Below are positions 51,354 through 58,756 of a DNA stretch of 64,000 bases, piece after piece. The notes beneath the pieces are model-generated. The model saw only the letters and a list, made by a program, of their open reading frames with translations, ran no database searches and was not told the origin of the DNA. Within the stretch, counting starts at the first letter, position 1. Each line of letters starts with the position of its first letter. The position numbers and the translations under genes are program-made. Source of the stretch: Spongiivirga sp046524175 (GTDB lineage Bacteria; Bacteroidota; Bacteroidia; Flavobacteriales; Flavobacteriaceae); contig NZ_JBEFZF010000011.1 in NCBI RefSeq assembly GCF_046524175.1, positions 18,695 to 82,694 of the forward strand. Reading direction: 5' to 3'.

Positions 51354-52208
51354 TTATGATAAATATTTACGTAATACGCCGCCTTTTACCTGATTAACAT
51401 CAAATTCGATGATAAAGGCATCAGCATCGGTCATTTCAATTGTTTTATAGGCTTTTCTAATATCAATACGATTGATGACAGTATGAATAACCTCGCCATA
51501 TTCCTTTTTCCCACGTTTACCAAACCCTTTAGAGCCGTTATAGATGGTTAGACCAATACCAATTTCATTGACAAGATTATTTTGCAGCTCTTCGGACTTG
51601 TCAGATACTATCATTAAACCCACATAGTCCTCAAATCCTTCAATCATGAAATCAATCACTTTGCTGGTAACGATATAAGCTAAAATAGAGTATAGCGCTA
51701 CTTCAATAGAAAGAAGTAAGGCGGTAACACCAAATAGTACAATATTGAACAGAAGAATAATTTTACCGATAGAGAGCCCGAACTTTTCATTTAGAAAGAT
51801 TCCTAGAATTTCAGACCCGTCGATCACCGCGCCATTTTTAATGGCTAACCCAATACCAGCACCCAAAAATATCCCGCCAAAAATCGATATGATTAATTTA
51901 TCTTCAGTGATAGGTTGAAAGTTTTCAAAATGGATAACGATCGCTAAAAGAAAGACCGAGAGAATCGATTTAATAAGAATGCGCCTAGAAACCGTAAACC
52001 AACCTAAAATAAAAAAAGGAATGGTAGCAATTGGAAGAATATAAGAGAGTTCTATTGCCAATAATTCACTTATCAATATAGAAATACCGGTTACCCCACC
52101 GTCTAAAAATCCATTGGGAAGAAGAAAACCTTTAAGGCCAAAACTAGCGAGTAGTATCGCAATTAGAATATTTAAAATCTCAAAAAAGGTGCTTTTTATT
52201 GAATTCAT
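51354..52208 (-). CDS. YitT family membrane protein
   Basis: 284 residues. Five membrane helices form the N-terminal two thirds, with LKGFLLPNGFLDGGVTGISILISE (about 25-48) and NGAVIDGSEILGIFLNEKFGLSIGKIILLFN (about 124-154) as hallmark loops. The last about 80 residues are the soluble DUF2179 domain (GFGKRGKKEYGEVIHTVINR...ADAFIIEFDVNQVKGGVL). Transport or sensing is suspected for the family, but not shown. Confidence 0.87.
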   Translation of the reverse strand: MNSIKSTFFEILNILIAILLASFGLKGFLLPNGFLDGGVTGISILISELLAIELSYILPIATIPFFILGWFTVSRRILIKSILSVFLLAIVIHFENFQPITEDKLIISIFGGIFLGAGIGLAIKNGAVIDGSEILGIFLNEKFGLSIGKIILLFNIVLFGVTALLLSIEVALYSILAYIVTSKVIDFMIEGFEDYVGLMIVSDKSEELQNNLVNEIGIGLTIYNGSKGFGKRGKKEYGEVIHTVINRIDIRKAYKTIEMTDADAFIIEFDVNQVKGGVLRKYLS

Positions 52209-52315
52209 AATGAATACTAGTAGCTACAAGTTAAGGTACCACATTTAAATATAAACTAGATCGTTTTGGTTTAAGAAATTGAAAGACAAAAGACAAATAT
52301 ATTTTGCAATGTTGG

Positions 52316-52951
52316 TTAGCCATAGTTGTCGGTTTTGACTGCAGGTGTAGGATCATTTTCTTTAATACGAATGCGACACTTCTTTTCTATATCAAATACA
52401 TTTTTTATCTCTGCCAAATACATCATGTCTGGTACATATTTACTAGGACCATTTTTTCTGCTTTGCATTTTACCAGTTCGAAGTTCTAGCTCAAGATTCC
52501 CGTAAGTGCCTTTACTATTCATATTGATGTTTCCTGAAAATTGTTCCCAGTCTTTTATTTCGGCCTGTCCTTTTCTATACTTAATAAATCGGGTTTCCGT
52601 GCCTACAAAATAGGCGCCAGAACTAAAAAACATTCGCAGTCCCCAGATTAACATGCCTAGTCCGACCAATAAAAAAACACCTATTATAATCCCGGGAAAT
52701 ATCAGTTCTCCCCAATCCTCTGCTGAGGCCGTTACTGGAGTGCCATTTGAGGTAAAGTGCACTTCATCACCAGTAAATAAAGGGCCAAAAAATGCAAAAA
52801 CAAAGATGCTTACAAACCCATTCCAGAGCAGTGAAAAGAACAATACGCCATAGGCCTTTTTCTTAGGGTGGTTACGTTTGCTTTTGGTAATAAAATCGGT
52901 TTGCTCGCCATCAATAATGGCTCGTAATTCTTTAGGTATTTGGTTGGTCAT
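52316..52951 (-). CDS. Hypothetical two-helix membrane protein
   Basis: 211 residues: cytosolic N-terminus, helix 1 near 36-56, an exposed loop (FTGDEVHFTSNGTPVTASAEDW), helix 2 near 86-108, and a C-terminal domain of about 100 residues that reads like a beta-rich PH-like fold (FVGTETRFIKYRKGQAEIKDWEQFSGNI). I cannot name the family. It stands alone on the minus strand. Confidence 0.68.
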   Translation of the reverse strand: MTNQIPKELRAIIDGEQTDFITKSKRNHPKKKAYGVLFFSLLWNGFVSIFVFAFFGPLFTGDEVHFTSNGTPVTASAEDWGELIFPGIIIGVFLLVGLGMLIWGLRMFFSSGAYFVGTETRFIKYRKGQAEIKDWEQFSGNINMNSKGTYGNLELELRTGKMQSRKNGPSKYVPDMMYLAEIKNVFDIEKKCRIRIKENDPTPAVKTDNYG

Positions 52952-53080
52952 AATTTTATATGCTGAAACGGTCTTGTGTAACCTTTAGTTACGACATTCA
53001 ACCAACTTCGGCTGAAATTATAGTTATACATTGTTGTGTATTCGTTTTTTGTAAGTCTATTGAATACTTTATTCTCTTAA

Positions 53081-53497
53081 TTAAGTAGTAACTTTCCACA
53101 TAATGCCAAATTTGTCAATGCAATTACCATAATAAGAGCCCCAGAATGTCGTATGCATTGGCAACGTTTTTTGTCCACCATCAGAGAGTTCATTAAATAG
53201 CCTGTCAGCTTCATCTTTGCCTTCTGTATGAATGATAAGACCAAAGTTGCTATATCCTTTTGACTCTTCATATCCTTCTGCATAGTCAGCTCCATTCAAA
53301 CTAGTTTCGTCACTAATATCCAAAGTGACATGCATTATTTTATTTTCGTCCTTTTCTTGGAAAATGTGCCTGTCTTTTTTCGGAACATCTTTATAGCGTC
53401 CAATGTATGAAATCTCTTTGCGAAAAACGCTTTCATAAAAACGAAAGGCTTCTTCGCAATTACCGTTAAAAAAAATGTATGGATTCATTCTTGCCAT
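53081..53497 (-). CDS. VOC family protein (PhnB-like)
   Basis: 138 residues. The opening MARMNPYIFFNGNCEEAFRFYESVF is the signature of the PhnB/3-demethylubiquinone methyltransferase-like VOC proteins, and the second half has IHTEGKDEADRLFNELSDGGQKTLPMHTTFWGSYYGNCIDKFGIMW. Members form dimers of paired beta-alpha-beta modules; many have no known substrate. Divergent from ssb; a tandem repeat lies between. Confidence 0.87.
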   Translation of the reverse strand: MARMNPYIFFNGNCEEAFRFYESVFRKEISYIGRYKDVPKKDRHIFQEKDENKIMHVTLDISDETSLNGADYAEGYEESKGYSNFGLIIHTEGKDEADRLFNELSDGGQKTLPMHTTFWGSYYGNCIDKFGIMWKVTT

Positions 53498-53595
53498 AGA
53501 TCTTGTTTTAAATTATTCATTTCTTTTTCCATCGCTACGAAATGACTTATAGTATTGGTATATAGTTCCCTTAATATAGGCAAATAAATCAATTG

Positions 53596-53645
53596 CAAAC
53601 GACTACAAACGTTTACAAACACTTATAAACGAAAGTAAACACTTC
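53596..53645 (+). repeat. Five tandem 10-bp units upstream of ssb
   Basis: Units CAAACGACTA, CAAACGTTTA, CAAACACTTA, TAAACGAAAG and TAAACACTTC follow each other without a gap at exactly one helical turn. The shared core is (C/T)AAAC(G/A). They lie in the divergent spacer, 94 bases before the ssb ATG and 99 before the VOC gene start. Confidence 0.8.
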
Positions 53646-53739
53646 CTAACCGAATCGAATTTCGAAGCTGTATCATCTTTGCTGTGTCGATCAATAAGTC
53701 GGTCGATTGCATTAACTGTTTAATTTAAAAATAATTATT

Positions 53740-54072
53740 ATGAACACGCTTAGAAACAGAGTACAGTTGATTGGAAATTTAGGGAATGATCCAGAAATCG
53801 TTCATTTAGATTCAGGTAAAAAATTGGCAAAATTCGCCATTGCAACAAACGATGCCTATCGAAACAATGAGGGCGAATTAATTAAAGATACGCAATGGCA
53901 TAATGTGGTTGCCTGGGGAAAAACAGCAGAAGTGATAGAGAAGTTTTGTGAAAAGGGAAAAGAGATTGCTGTCGAAGGAAAGCTAACTTCTCGAAGCTAT
54001 GAAACCAAAGAAGGTGTTAAGCGCTATATTACTGAGATTGTATGTAAAGAATTACTGCTGTTAAGCAAGTAA
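53740..54072 (+). CDS. ssb: Single-stranded DNA-binding protein, short form
   Basis: 110 residues containing one OB fold: NRVQLIGNLGNDPEI (about 6-20), KLAKFAIATND, DTQWHNVVAWGKTAEVIEKFCEKGKEIAVEGKLTSRSYETKEG and ITEIVCKELLLL. It ends right after the fold, without the Gly/Pro-rich linker and acidic C-terminal tip of the housekeeping SSB. It is probably a second SSB used in a special setting such as competence or stress. It has its own terminator. A weak -7 element (CATCTTTG, 53674-53681) precedes it. Confidence 0.92.
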   Translation: MNTLRNRVQLIGNLGNDPEIVHLDSGKKLAKFAIATNDAYRNNEGELIKDTQWHNVVAWGKTAEVIEKFCEKGKEIAVEGKLTSRSYETKEGVKRYITEIVCKELLLLSK

Positions 54073-54091
54073 GATTGTATATTATGATCCG

Positions 54092-54119
54092 AAACCCCGC
54101 TCATCAGAGCGGGGTTTTT
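54092..54119 (+). terminator. Rho-independent terminator of ssb
   Basis: AACCCCGCTC (54093-54102) and GAGCGGGGTT (54107-54116) form a 10-bp stem with an ATCA loop, followed by a T-tract. It lies 20 bases after the ssb stop. Confidence 0.92.
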
Positions 54120-54199
54120 GCGTTAATATAATGAGGTCTAATTGATCTAGATCATAGTTTATTTGCCTTCGATATGTTATCCTGCCATATGTTGTATCG

Positions 54200-54221
54200 T
54201 GATGTATATATCGCTACATCA
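54200..54221. promoter_or_regulatory. Inverted repeat upstream of the 2TM gene
   Basis: TGATGTA (54200-54206) and TACATCA (54215-54221) with an 8-base spacer lie 50 bases before the 2TM start codon. It may be an operator; no regulator gene is adjacent. Confidence 0.4.
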
Positions 54222-54271
54222 TCATGCAAAGTAGGAACAATAAAAACATTAACAATTCAAAATACATCATT

Positions 54272-54517
54272 ATGAAAAGTAAAAGAGAACAGTCGAAAGC
54301 AAGAGTTGAATTTCGAATTCACTTGTACATTTTTATCACCGTTATAGCTTTTTTAGCACTTATTGATCTCATCTCATCACCAGAACATATTTGGTTTATA
54401 TGGCCATTATTAGGATGGGGAATTGGCATTACAATACATGGCTTGACTGTTTATTATACATCAGGAAGACCAAGCCTTAAAGATCGAATGATTGAAAAAG
54501 AAATGAATAAGCTTTAA
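54272..54517 (+). CDS. 2TM domain-containing protein
   Basis: 81 residues from the ATG at 54272 (the ATG at 54224 lies just after the inverted repeat and adds 16 Asn-rich residues unlike the family). Two membrane helices (about 15-33 and 40-60) are joined by a short loop ISSPEHIWFIWPL, matching the 2TM domain, which in Bacteroidota often accompanies LytTR regulators. No such regulator is next to it here. Function unknown. Confidence 0.78.
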   Translation: MKSKREQSKARVEFRIHLYIFITVIAFLALIDLISSPEHIWFIWPLLGWGIGITIHGLTVYYTSGRPSLKDRMIEKEMNKL

Positions 54518-54559
54518 AGTAGATCATGAAGATTTACAGGGGATAACAAAACAAAAACA

Positions 54560-56395
54560 ATGAAATACAATACAGTTATTATCGGAGGCGGTTTGGCTGG
54601 ATTAACCGCAGGAGCAACACTCTCAAAATTTGGCAAGAAAGTACTGCTATTAGAACAGCATCATAAACCAGGGGGCTGTGCAACTACATTTAAACGAGGT
54701 GATTTTATCATTGAAGTTGGCCTACATGAAATGAGTGGCCTCGCAGAAAACAGCAACTTGAGTAGGATTTTTAAAATGCTAGAAGTAGACAAACATGTTC
54801 AATTTGAGCAGGTGCCTGAATTTTACGGTGTACTATCGGATAAAGATGATTTTGTGTTTCCTCATGGATTTGATAAGGCGACCAAAGCCCTTATTCAAAA
54901 GTATCCCGAAGAGGAAAAAGGGATAAATAAGTTTATGAAATTCATCGCAGGTATTAGAAAAGAAGCCCATAGTTTACCACGTAATCCACTTGTAGGTAAA
55001 TTGATCTTTCCGTTAATGCCCTTGCTGTATCCCAATCTTGTAACAGCAACAAAGCATACTGTCGGATCTTGGTTAGACAAGCATATTAGTAATGAAAACA
55101 CAAAGCTAGACCTTGTAGCGCATATCGCCTATTGGGGTGATGACCCTTATACCTTGTCTATGTTTTACTTTGGTTTACCCTTTGCCGGGTTTATAGAAAA
55201 CGGTGGTCACTTTATAAAGGGTGGCTCGCAAAAACTTTCTGATCATTTGGCGACATATATTGAAAAGCAGGGTGGTACTGTGCTGCTTGGCAAAAAGGTT
55301 CACAAAATTATTACCGAAAATGGTAAGGCTACCGGCGTCTCATTTCACGATAGATTTAATAAAAATGGGCAGTCTGTTACCATAACTTGCGATAATGTTG
55401 TAGCTAATTGTGCAATTCCTACAGTACCAGCGTTACTTGATGAGCCATACGCTAATACATTAAAACAAAAAATTGGGACACACCCCAATTCTCCATCATT
55501 ACTGTGTATATATTTTGGATTTGAGAAAAAGTTAGATCAATTCGGGGTTCGTTACTATTCGAATTTTATACAAGGCGAAGATGTCAAGAGTTTAAAAGAT
55601 GTGCATCCTAATCAAACTGGTGATTGGAAAAAACGGAGCTTCATTTTTGTAGATTATGAAAAAGTGGATGCCGGGTTGGCACCACCAGATAAAGCTGCAG
55701 GGGTGATTTGTATGTTAGCGTACCTTAAAAACTGGGAAGGTTTAAGCAAGGAAGATTACGATGCTAAAAAAGAAAAAGTAGCCCAGATTTTATTAGAGCG
55801 ATTGGAAGAGAGATTTCCCGGGATTAGGGAAAATATAGAATACTACGAAGTTTCTACACCCAAAACCATTAAAAGATACACTGCTAATCCCGGTGGTGCG
55901 GTGTATGGTTTTGCACAAACGAATCAATTAACCGCGGCAAAGCGATTTAGGAATGATTTCTTAGTACCCAACTTGTATTTTGCGTCGGCATGGGCATTTC
56001 CGGGAGGGGGTTTTGAAGGTAGTATCACTGGGGGTTTTTTAGCAGCTTTGCAAATGACTAAAGATAAAATCTGGTCAGAATGTGATAAGGAACATTACAC
56101 GGACGAGAGAATTGTAAAGCTAAAAGCGTTAAAAAAGTTGAACGAAAGCACTGTTGAATTGTCGTTTGAAAAACCTACTGGGTTTGACGGTGGAAACGGG
56201 AAATATGCTATTCTTAATTTAAAAAACCCAAAAGCTACCGAGCTCGATCTACCGTATCGTTGGCTTCCTATTGTATCAAACGGAATGAACGATCAAATAA
56301 AGTTTCAAGTTAAAAGAGATGGCAGTAGCTTCTTTACAAGTTGCGAGCAAATAGCTATTGGTGATGAGGCGATTATTTATGGACCTATGGGTTAA
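54560..56395 (+). CDS. Phytoene-desaturase/retinol-saturase-like flavoprotein with FNR-like tail
   Basis: 611 residues. Residues 1 to about 510 form a FAD-dependent amine-oxidase/CrtI-like enzyme: VIIGGGLAGLTAGATLSKFG (about 6-25), EQHHKPGGCATTF (about 33-45), and GGSQKLSDHLATYIEKQGG near 220. The C-terminal FAD motif YFASAWAFPGGGFEGSITGGFLAAL is near 473-497. The last about 90 residues (from 522) read like the FAD-binding barrel of ferredoxin reductases (TVELSFEKPTGFDGGNGKYAILNL...FQVKRDGSSFFT...IGDEAIIYGPMG) and stop exactly where the NAD domain would begin. Members act on carotenoids, retinol or lipid-like substrates. The substrate is unknown. It stands alone. Confidence 0.82.
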   Translation: MKYNTVIIGGGLAGLTAGATLSKFGKKVLLLEQHHKPGGCATTFKRGDFIIEVGLHEMSGLAENSNLSRIFKMLEVDKHVQFEQVPEFYGVLSDKDDFVFPHGFDKATKALIQKYPEEEKGINKFMKFIAGIRKEAHSLPRNPLVGKLIFPLMPLLYPNLVTATKHTVGSWLDKHISNENTKLDLVAHIAYWGDDPYTLSMFYFGLPFAGFIENGGHFIKGGSQKLSDHLATYIEKQGGTVLLGKKVHKIITENGKATGVSFHDRFNKNGQSVTITCDNVVANCAIPTVPALLDEPYANTLKQKIGTHPNSPSLLCIYFGFEKKLDQFGVRYYSNFIQGEDVKSLKDVHPNQTGDWKKRSFIFVDYEKVDAGLAPPDKAAGVICMLAYLKNWEGLSKEDYDAKKEKVAQILLERLEERFPGIRENIEYYEVSTPKTIKRYTANPGGAVYGFAQTNQLTAAKRFRNDFLVPNLYFASAWAFPGGGFEGSITGGFLAALQMTKDKIWSECDKEHYTDERIVKLKALKKLNESTVELSFEKPTGFDGGNGKYAILNLKNPKATELDLPYRWLPIVSNGMNDQIKFQVKRDGSSFFTSCEQIAIGDEAIIYGPMG

Positions 56396-56470
56396 TTAAA
56401 TTATTAATAGCACAATTGCTGTGTCATAAACCCTTTTTTGGAAATATTACTAGTGGTATAGCCTAAATGT

Positions 56471-56926
56471 TTATGATCGATACAAATAGAAATACAAGAC
56501 AATTCTACCTTTAAAATCCATAACACCCATTAATGTACTGTCATCTACTCGTCTAAAATGATCAATAATCGGTAGATGATTATATATCATTGCTGTCGAC
56601 ATTTTATCTCTAAACTCAACATGCCTAATTCTCGCTCGGCCAATAATAGGAAAACTAAAGGTAAGGCCAAGAAATTTATACTTTAAAGCTTTTACCTTAT
56701 TTTCAGAAATATAGTGTTTACCAACCCATTTAATAATGCCATAGTCTCTTAACGTAAGATCGATTAGTTTACCTGTTTTAAAAAAACCACCTTTCCAAGA
56801 ACCAAGTATCTCATTTGTATTTAATGGCGCTAGGTTTGAAAAAATTTCTGCGAGTTGGTCAAAATCAATCACCTCATTAACAAGAGCGAACTCGTGAAAT
56901 TTACTGATAGCTTCGTGCTTATTCAT
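56471..56926 (-). CDS. GXWXG / DUF4334 family protein
   Basis: 151 residues. The GSWKGGFFKTG motif near residues 42-52 defines the GXWXG domain, and the C-terminal part (RIRHVEFRDKMSTAMIYNHLPIIDHFRRVDDSTLMGVMDFKG) is the DUF4334 domain; the pair forms a small lipocalin-like or hydrolase-associated protein. Function is unknown. It lies divergent to the Rrf2 regulator, and the 15-bp palindrome is between them, so it may be controlled by the same regulator. Confidence 0.87.
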   Translation of the reverse strand: MNKHEAISKFHEFALVNEVIDFDQLAEIFSNLAPLNTNEILGSWKGGFFKTGKLIDLTLRDYGIIKWVGKHYISENKVKALKYKFLGLTFSFPIIGRARIRHVEFRDKMSTAMIYNHLPIIDHFRRVDDSTLMGVMDFKGRIVLYFYLYRS

Positions 56927-56983
56927 GCGTAAATGTAAACAAAGGAAGAAAACTTATCGAACGAATTGATCTAGTACTTGTAA

Positions 56984-57017
56984 TTTTTATTTCGGATATT
57001 TTTATCCGAAATAAAAA
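56984..57017. promoter_or_regulatory. Perfect 15-bp inverted repeat, probable Rrf2 operator
   Basis: TTTTTATTTCGGATA (56984-56998) and TATCCGAAATAAAAA (57003-57017) are perfect inverse complements with a TTTT spacer. It covers the -33 position of the promoter whose -7 is TACCTTTA (57023-57030). It lies 33 bases before the Rrf2 ATG and 58 bases from the divergent GXWXG gene start, so autorepression is likely. Confidence 0.8.
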
Positions 57018-57049
57018 AACGATACCTTTACTCAAAATATTAAGTAAAA

Positions 57050-57484
57050 ATGTTTTCAAAAACCTGTGAATACGGAATCAAAGCAACCCTGTTTATTGCA
57101 AAAAAAGCGCAAATGGAAGAGCGTGTTAGTCTAAGCGATATTGCTACTGCCATTAACTCACCAGTTGCATTTACAGCAAAAATTTTGCAATTGCTAGTTA
57201 AGGCAGATATACTTGATTCCATCAAGGGACCCAGAGGAGGGTTCGAAATTGATAAAGATCGGTTGTCCAGTATTACACTTAAGCAAATAGTTTTGGCAAT
57301 TGACGGCGATCAATTATTTAGTGGCTGCGCACTTGGTTTAACAGCGTGTGATGACAGTAAACCGTGTCCATTGCACGACAAGTTTGTTATTATTAGAGAT
57401 GCCCTAAATGACACCTTAGAAAATTCAAATCTACTGGACGTAGCTTTAGAATTGAACAAAGGATTAACAGTTTTAAAGCGATGA
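57050..57484 (+). CDS. Rrf2 family regulator with Cys3 cluster motif (NsrR-like)
   Basis: 144 residues. The winged-helix N-terminus MFSKTCEYGIKATLFIAKKA is typical of Rrf2. The recognition helix region is INSPVAFTAKILQLLVKADILDSIKGPRGGFEI (about 35-67), and Cys93, Cys100 and Cys106 (CALGLTACDDSKPC) form the usual iron-sulfur ligand set as in NsrR and IscR. It begins an operon with a group III truncated haemoglobin, whose ATG overlaps its TGA. That partner makes a nitric oxide sensor likely. The upstream 15-bp palindrome is its probable operator. Confidence 0.9.
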   Translation: MFSKTCEYGIKATLFIAKKAQMEERVSLSDIATAINSPVAFTAKILQLLVKADILDSIKGPRGGFEIDKDRLSSITLKQIVLAIDGDQLFSGCALGLTACDDSKPCPLHDKFVIIRDALNDTLENSNLLDVALELNKGLTVLKR

Positions 57485-57870
57485 GAACGACTGATTTTAT
57501 GAACATGAATGACATTAAAGAAATAAAGGATATTGAGCTAATGGTTAACCGATTTTACAGTGCTGTCAGAGAAGATACAATGTTAGGGCCAATCTTCAAT
57601 AGTATTATTCAAGACAAATGGGATACGCACTTAGATAAAATGGTGCGTTTTTGGCAAACCATATTACTACAAGAGTATACATATAAAGGGTCTCCTTTTG
57701 CACCACATAGAAAACTGCCCATTGAAGCGAATCATTTTGAACAGTGGTTGGGACATTTCAATAATTGTATTGACCAACATTTTAAGGGACCAAAAGCTGA
57801 TGAAGCAAAACTTAGAGCTGAAAAAATGGCTCAAATGTTCCAGTATAAATTGGCAAACAATAGCATTTAG
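57481..57870 (+). CDS. Group III truncated haemoglobin
   Basis: 129 residues. The globin fold begins near VNRFYSAVREDTMLGPIFNSII (Tyr26 as the B10 distal residue). Trp58 lies in FWQTILLQEYTYKGSPFAPHRKLPI, and proximal His85 in ANHFEQWLGHF binds haem. This is the pattern of trHbIII proteins such as Campylobacter Ctb, which help cells under nitrosative or low-oxygen stress. It starts on the Rrf2 stop (ATGA) and the cupin follows 2 bases after its stop. Confidence 0.92.
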   Translation: MRTTDFMNMNDIKEIKDIELMVNRFYSAVREDTMLGPIFNSIIQDKWDTHLDKMVRFWQTILLQEYTYKGSPFAPHRKLPIEANHFEQWLGHFNNCIDQHFKGPKADEAKLRAEKMAQMFQYKLANNSI

Positions 57871-57872
57871 TT

Positions 57873-58214
57873 ATGAAAATGGCATCGTTGACTGAAGAAG
57901 TTGTTTTTAATGATAAAAAGCCAGCCATTTCGGTTTTGCTAGAAACAGAAGCGACCAAAGAGGTACGCATTCTTTTGAAAAAAGACCAAGTAATGGCAGC
58001 ACATAAGGCGCCTTATCCTATTACAGTTGCTGTGCATAAAGGGGTAATAGATTTTGGTGTAGGCACTACAACATATCTATTAGAGCCTGGCAGTTTGATT
58101 GCATTAGAAGCTAACGTCTTACACGATTTAAAGGCACGGGAGAATAGCATTATACGCCTATCACTTTCAATAAATGATAAAATTGAAAGAGTTGAAAATG
58201 TAAGCACACTATGA
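57873..58214 (+). CDS. Cupin domain protein
   Basis: 113 residues, a single small beta-barrel: VRILLKKDQVMAAHKAPYPITVAVHKGVIDFGVG (about 31-64) and LEPGSLIALEANVLHDLKARENSIIRLSLS (about 69-98). The first metal motif is partly lost (only one His, MAAHKAPYP) and the second has one His. Similar barrels accompany Rrf2/haemoglobin genes and may bind a ligand or metal. It overlaps the next lipoprotein gene by 4 bases. Confidence 0.82.
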   Translation: MKMASLTEEVVFNDKKPAISVLLETEATKEVRILLKKDQVMAAHKAPYPITVAVHKGVIDFGVGTTTYLLEPGSLIALEANVLHDLKARENSIIRLSLSINDKIERVENVSTL

Positions 58215-58660
58215 ATCTTTGGAATATGAAAAAAATAGCAAATACATTTTTTAAAATGCTTCTAGCCATTGTTTTATTGCTAGGTTGCCAGAATATTACC
58301 AAAGAAAAAAGCGAAAGCAATGATGCATCTTATGAAGAAAAGCTAAGCTTAAACAAGGGCGAAAAATGGGAAGCCAATGAGGCTACTACGGTCGGAATAG
58401 AAAATATGATCGCAGCAATAAATTCAACTGATAGCAATTCACTGAACCCAAAAGTCTTAGCTGAAAAACTTGATAGTGAGTTTAAAACTATTGTCGCTAA
58501 ATGCACCATGACCGGAGAAGCCCACGATCAACTTCATTACTTTATCCTCCCGCTAAAAGATAAGATAGAAATTTTAAAAAATTCTAATTATAAAAATGGT
58601 CAAACGCAATTAAAAGAAATCAAATTGTACCTCAAGTCTTATAAAAAATACTTCAAATAG
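58211..58660 (+). CDS. Hypothetical lipoprotein with Cys-Met-His-His segment
   Basis: 149 residues, with a start overlapping the cupin stop (ATGA). Lipobox LLLGC gives Cys26. The mature part is helical, with AKCTMTGEAHDQLHYFILPLKDKIEIL near residues 95-121; the Cys, Met and two His residues there could bind a metal or haem. It ends the Rrf2-haemoglobin operon and so is probably part of the same stress response. I have no named family. Confidence 0.7.
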   Translation: MNLWNMKKIANTFFKMLLAIVLLLGCQNITKEKSESNDASYEEKLSLNKGEKWEANEATTVGIENMIAAINSTDSNSLNPKVLAEKLDSEFKTIVAKCTMTGEAHDQLHYFILPLKDKIEILKNSNYKNGQTQLKEIKLYLKSYKKYFK

Positions 58661-58713
58661 TAATTGGTTGTAACATTATAGGTAGCTAACCTACTTGCTA
58701 ATTCAATTAAGAA

Positions 58714-58745
58714 GAAAAGGTTGTCATTATTCGATAACCTTTTTC
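58714..58745 (+). terminator. Terminator of the Rrf2-haemoglobin operon
   Basis: AAAAGGTTGTC (58715-58725) pairs with GATAACCTTTT (58733-58743) with one G-T pair and a 7-base loop, followed by T-rich DNA. It is 53 bases after the lipoprotein stop. Confidence 0.75.
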
Positions 58746-58756
58746 TATTTTTAGAC

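Noticed and set aside
53596..53645. CRISPR array
   Set aside because: The units are 10 bp, contiguous and lack spacers; there are no cas genes.
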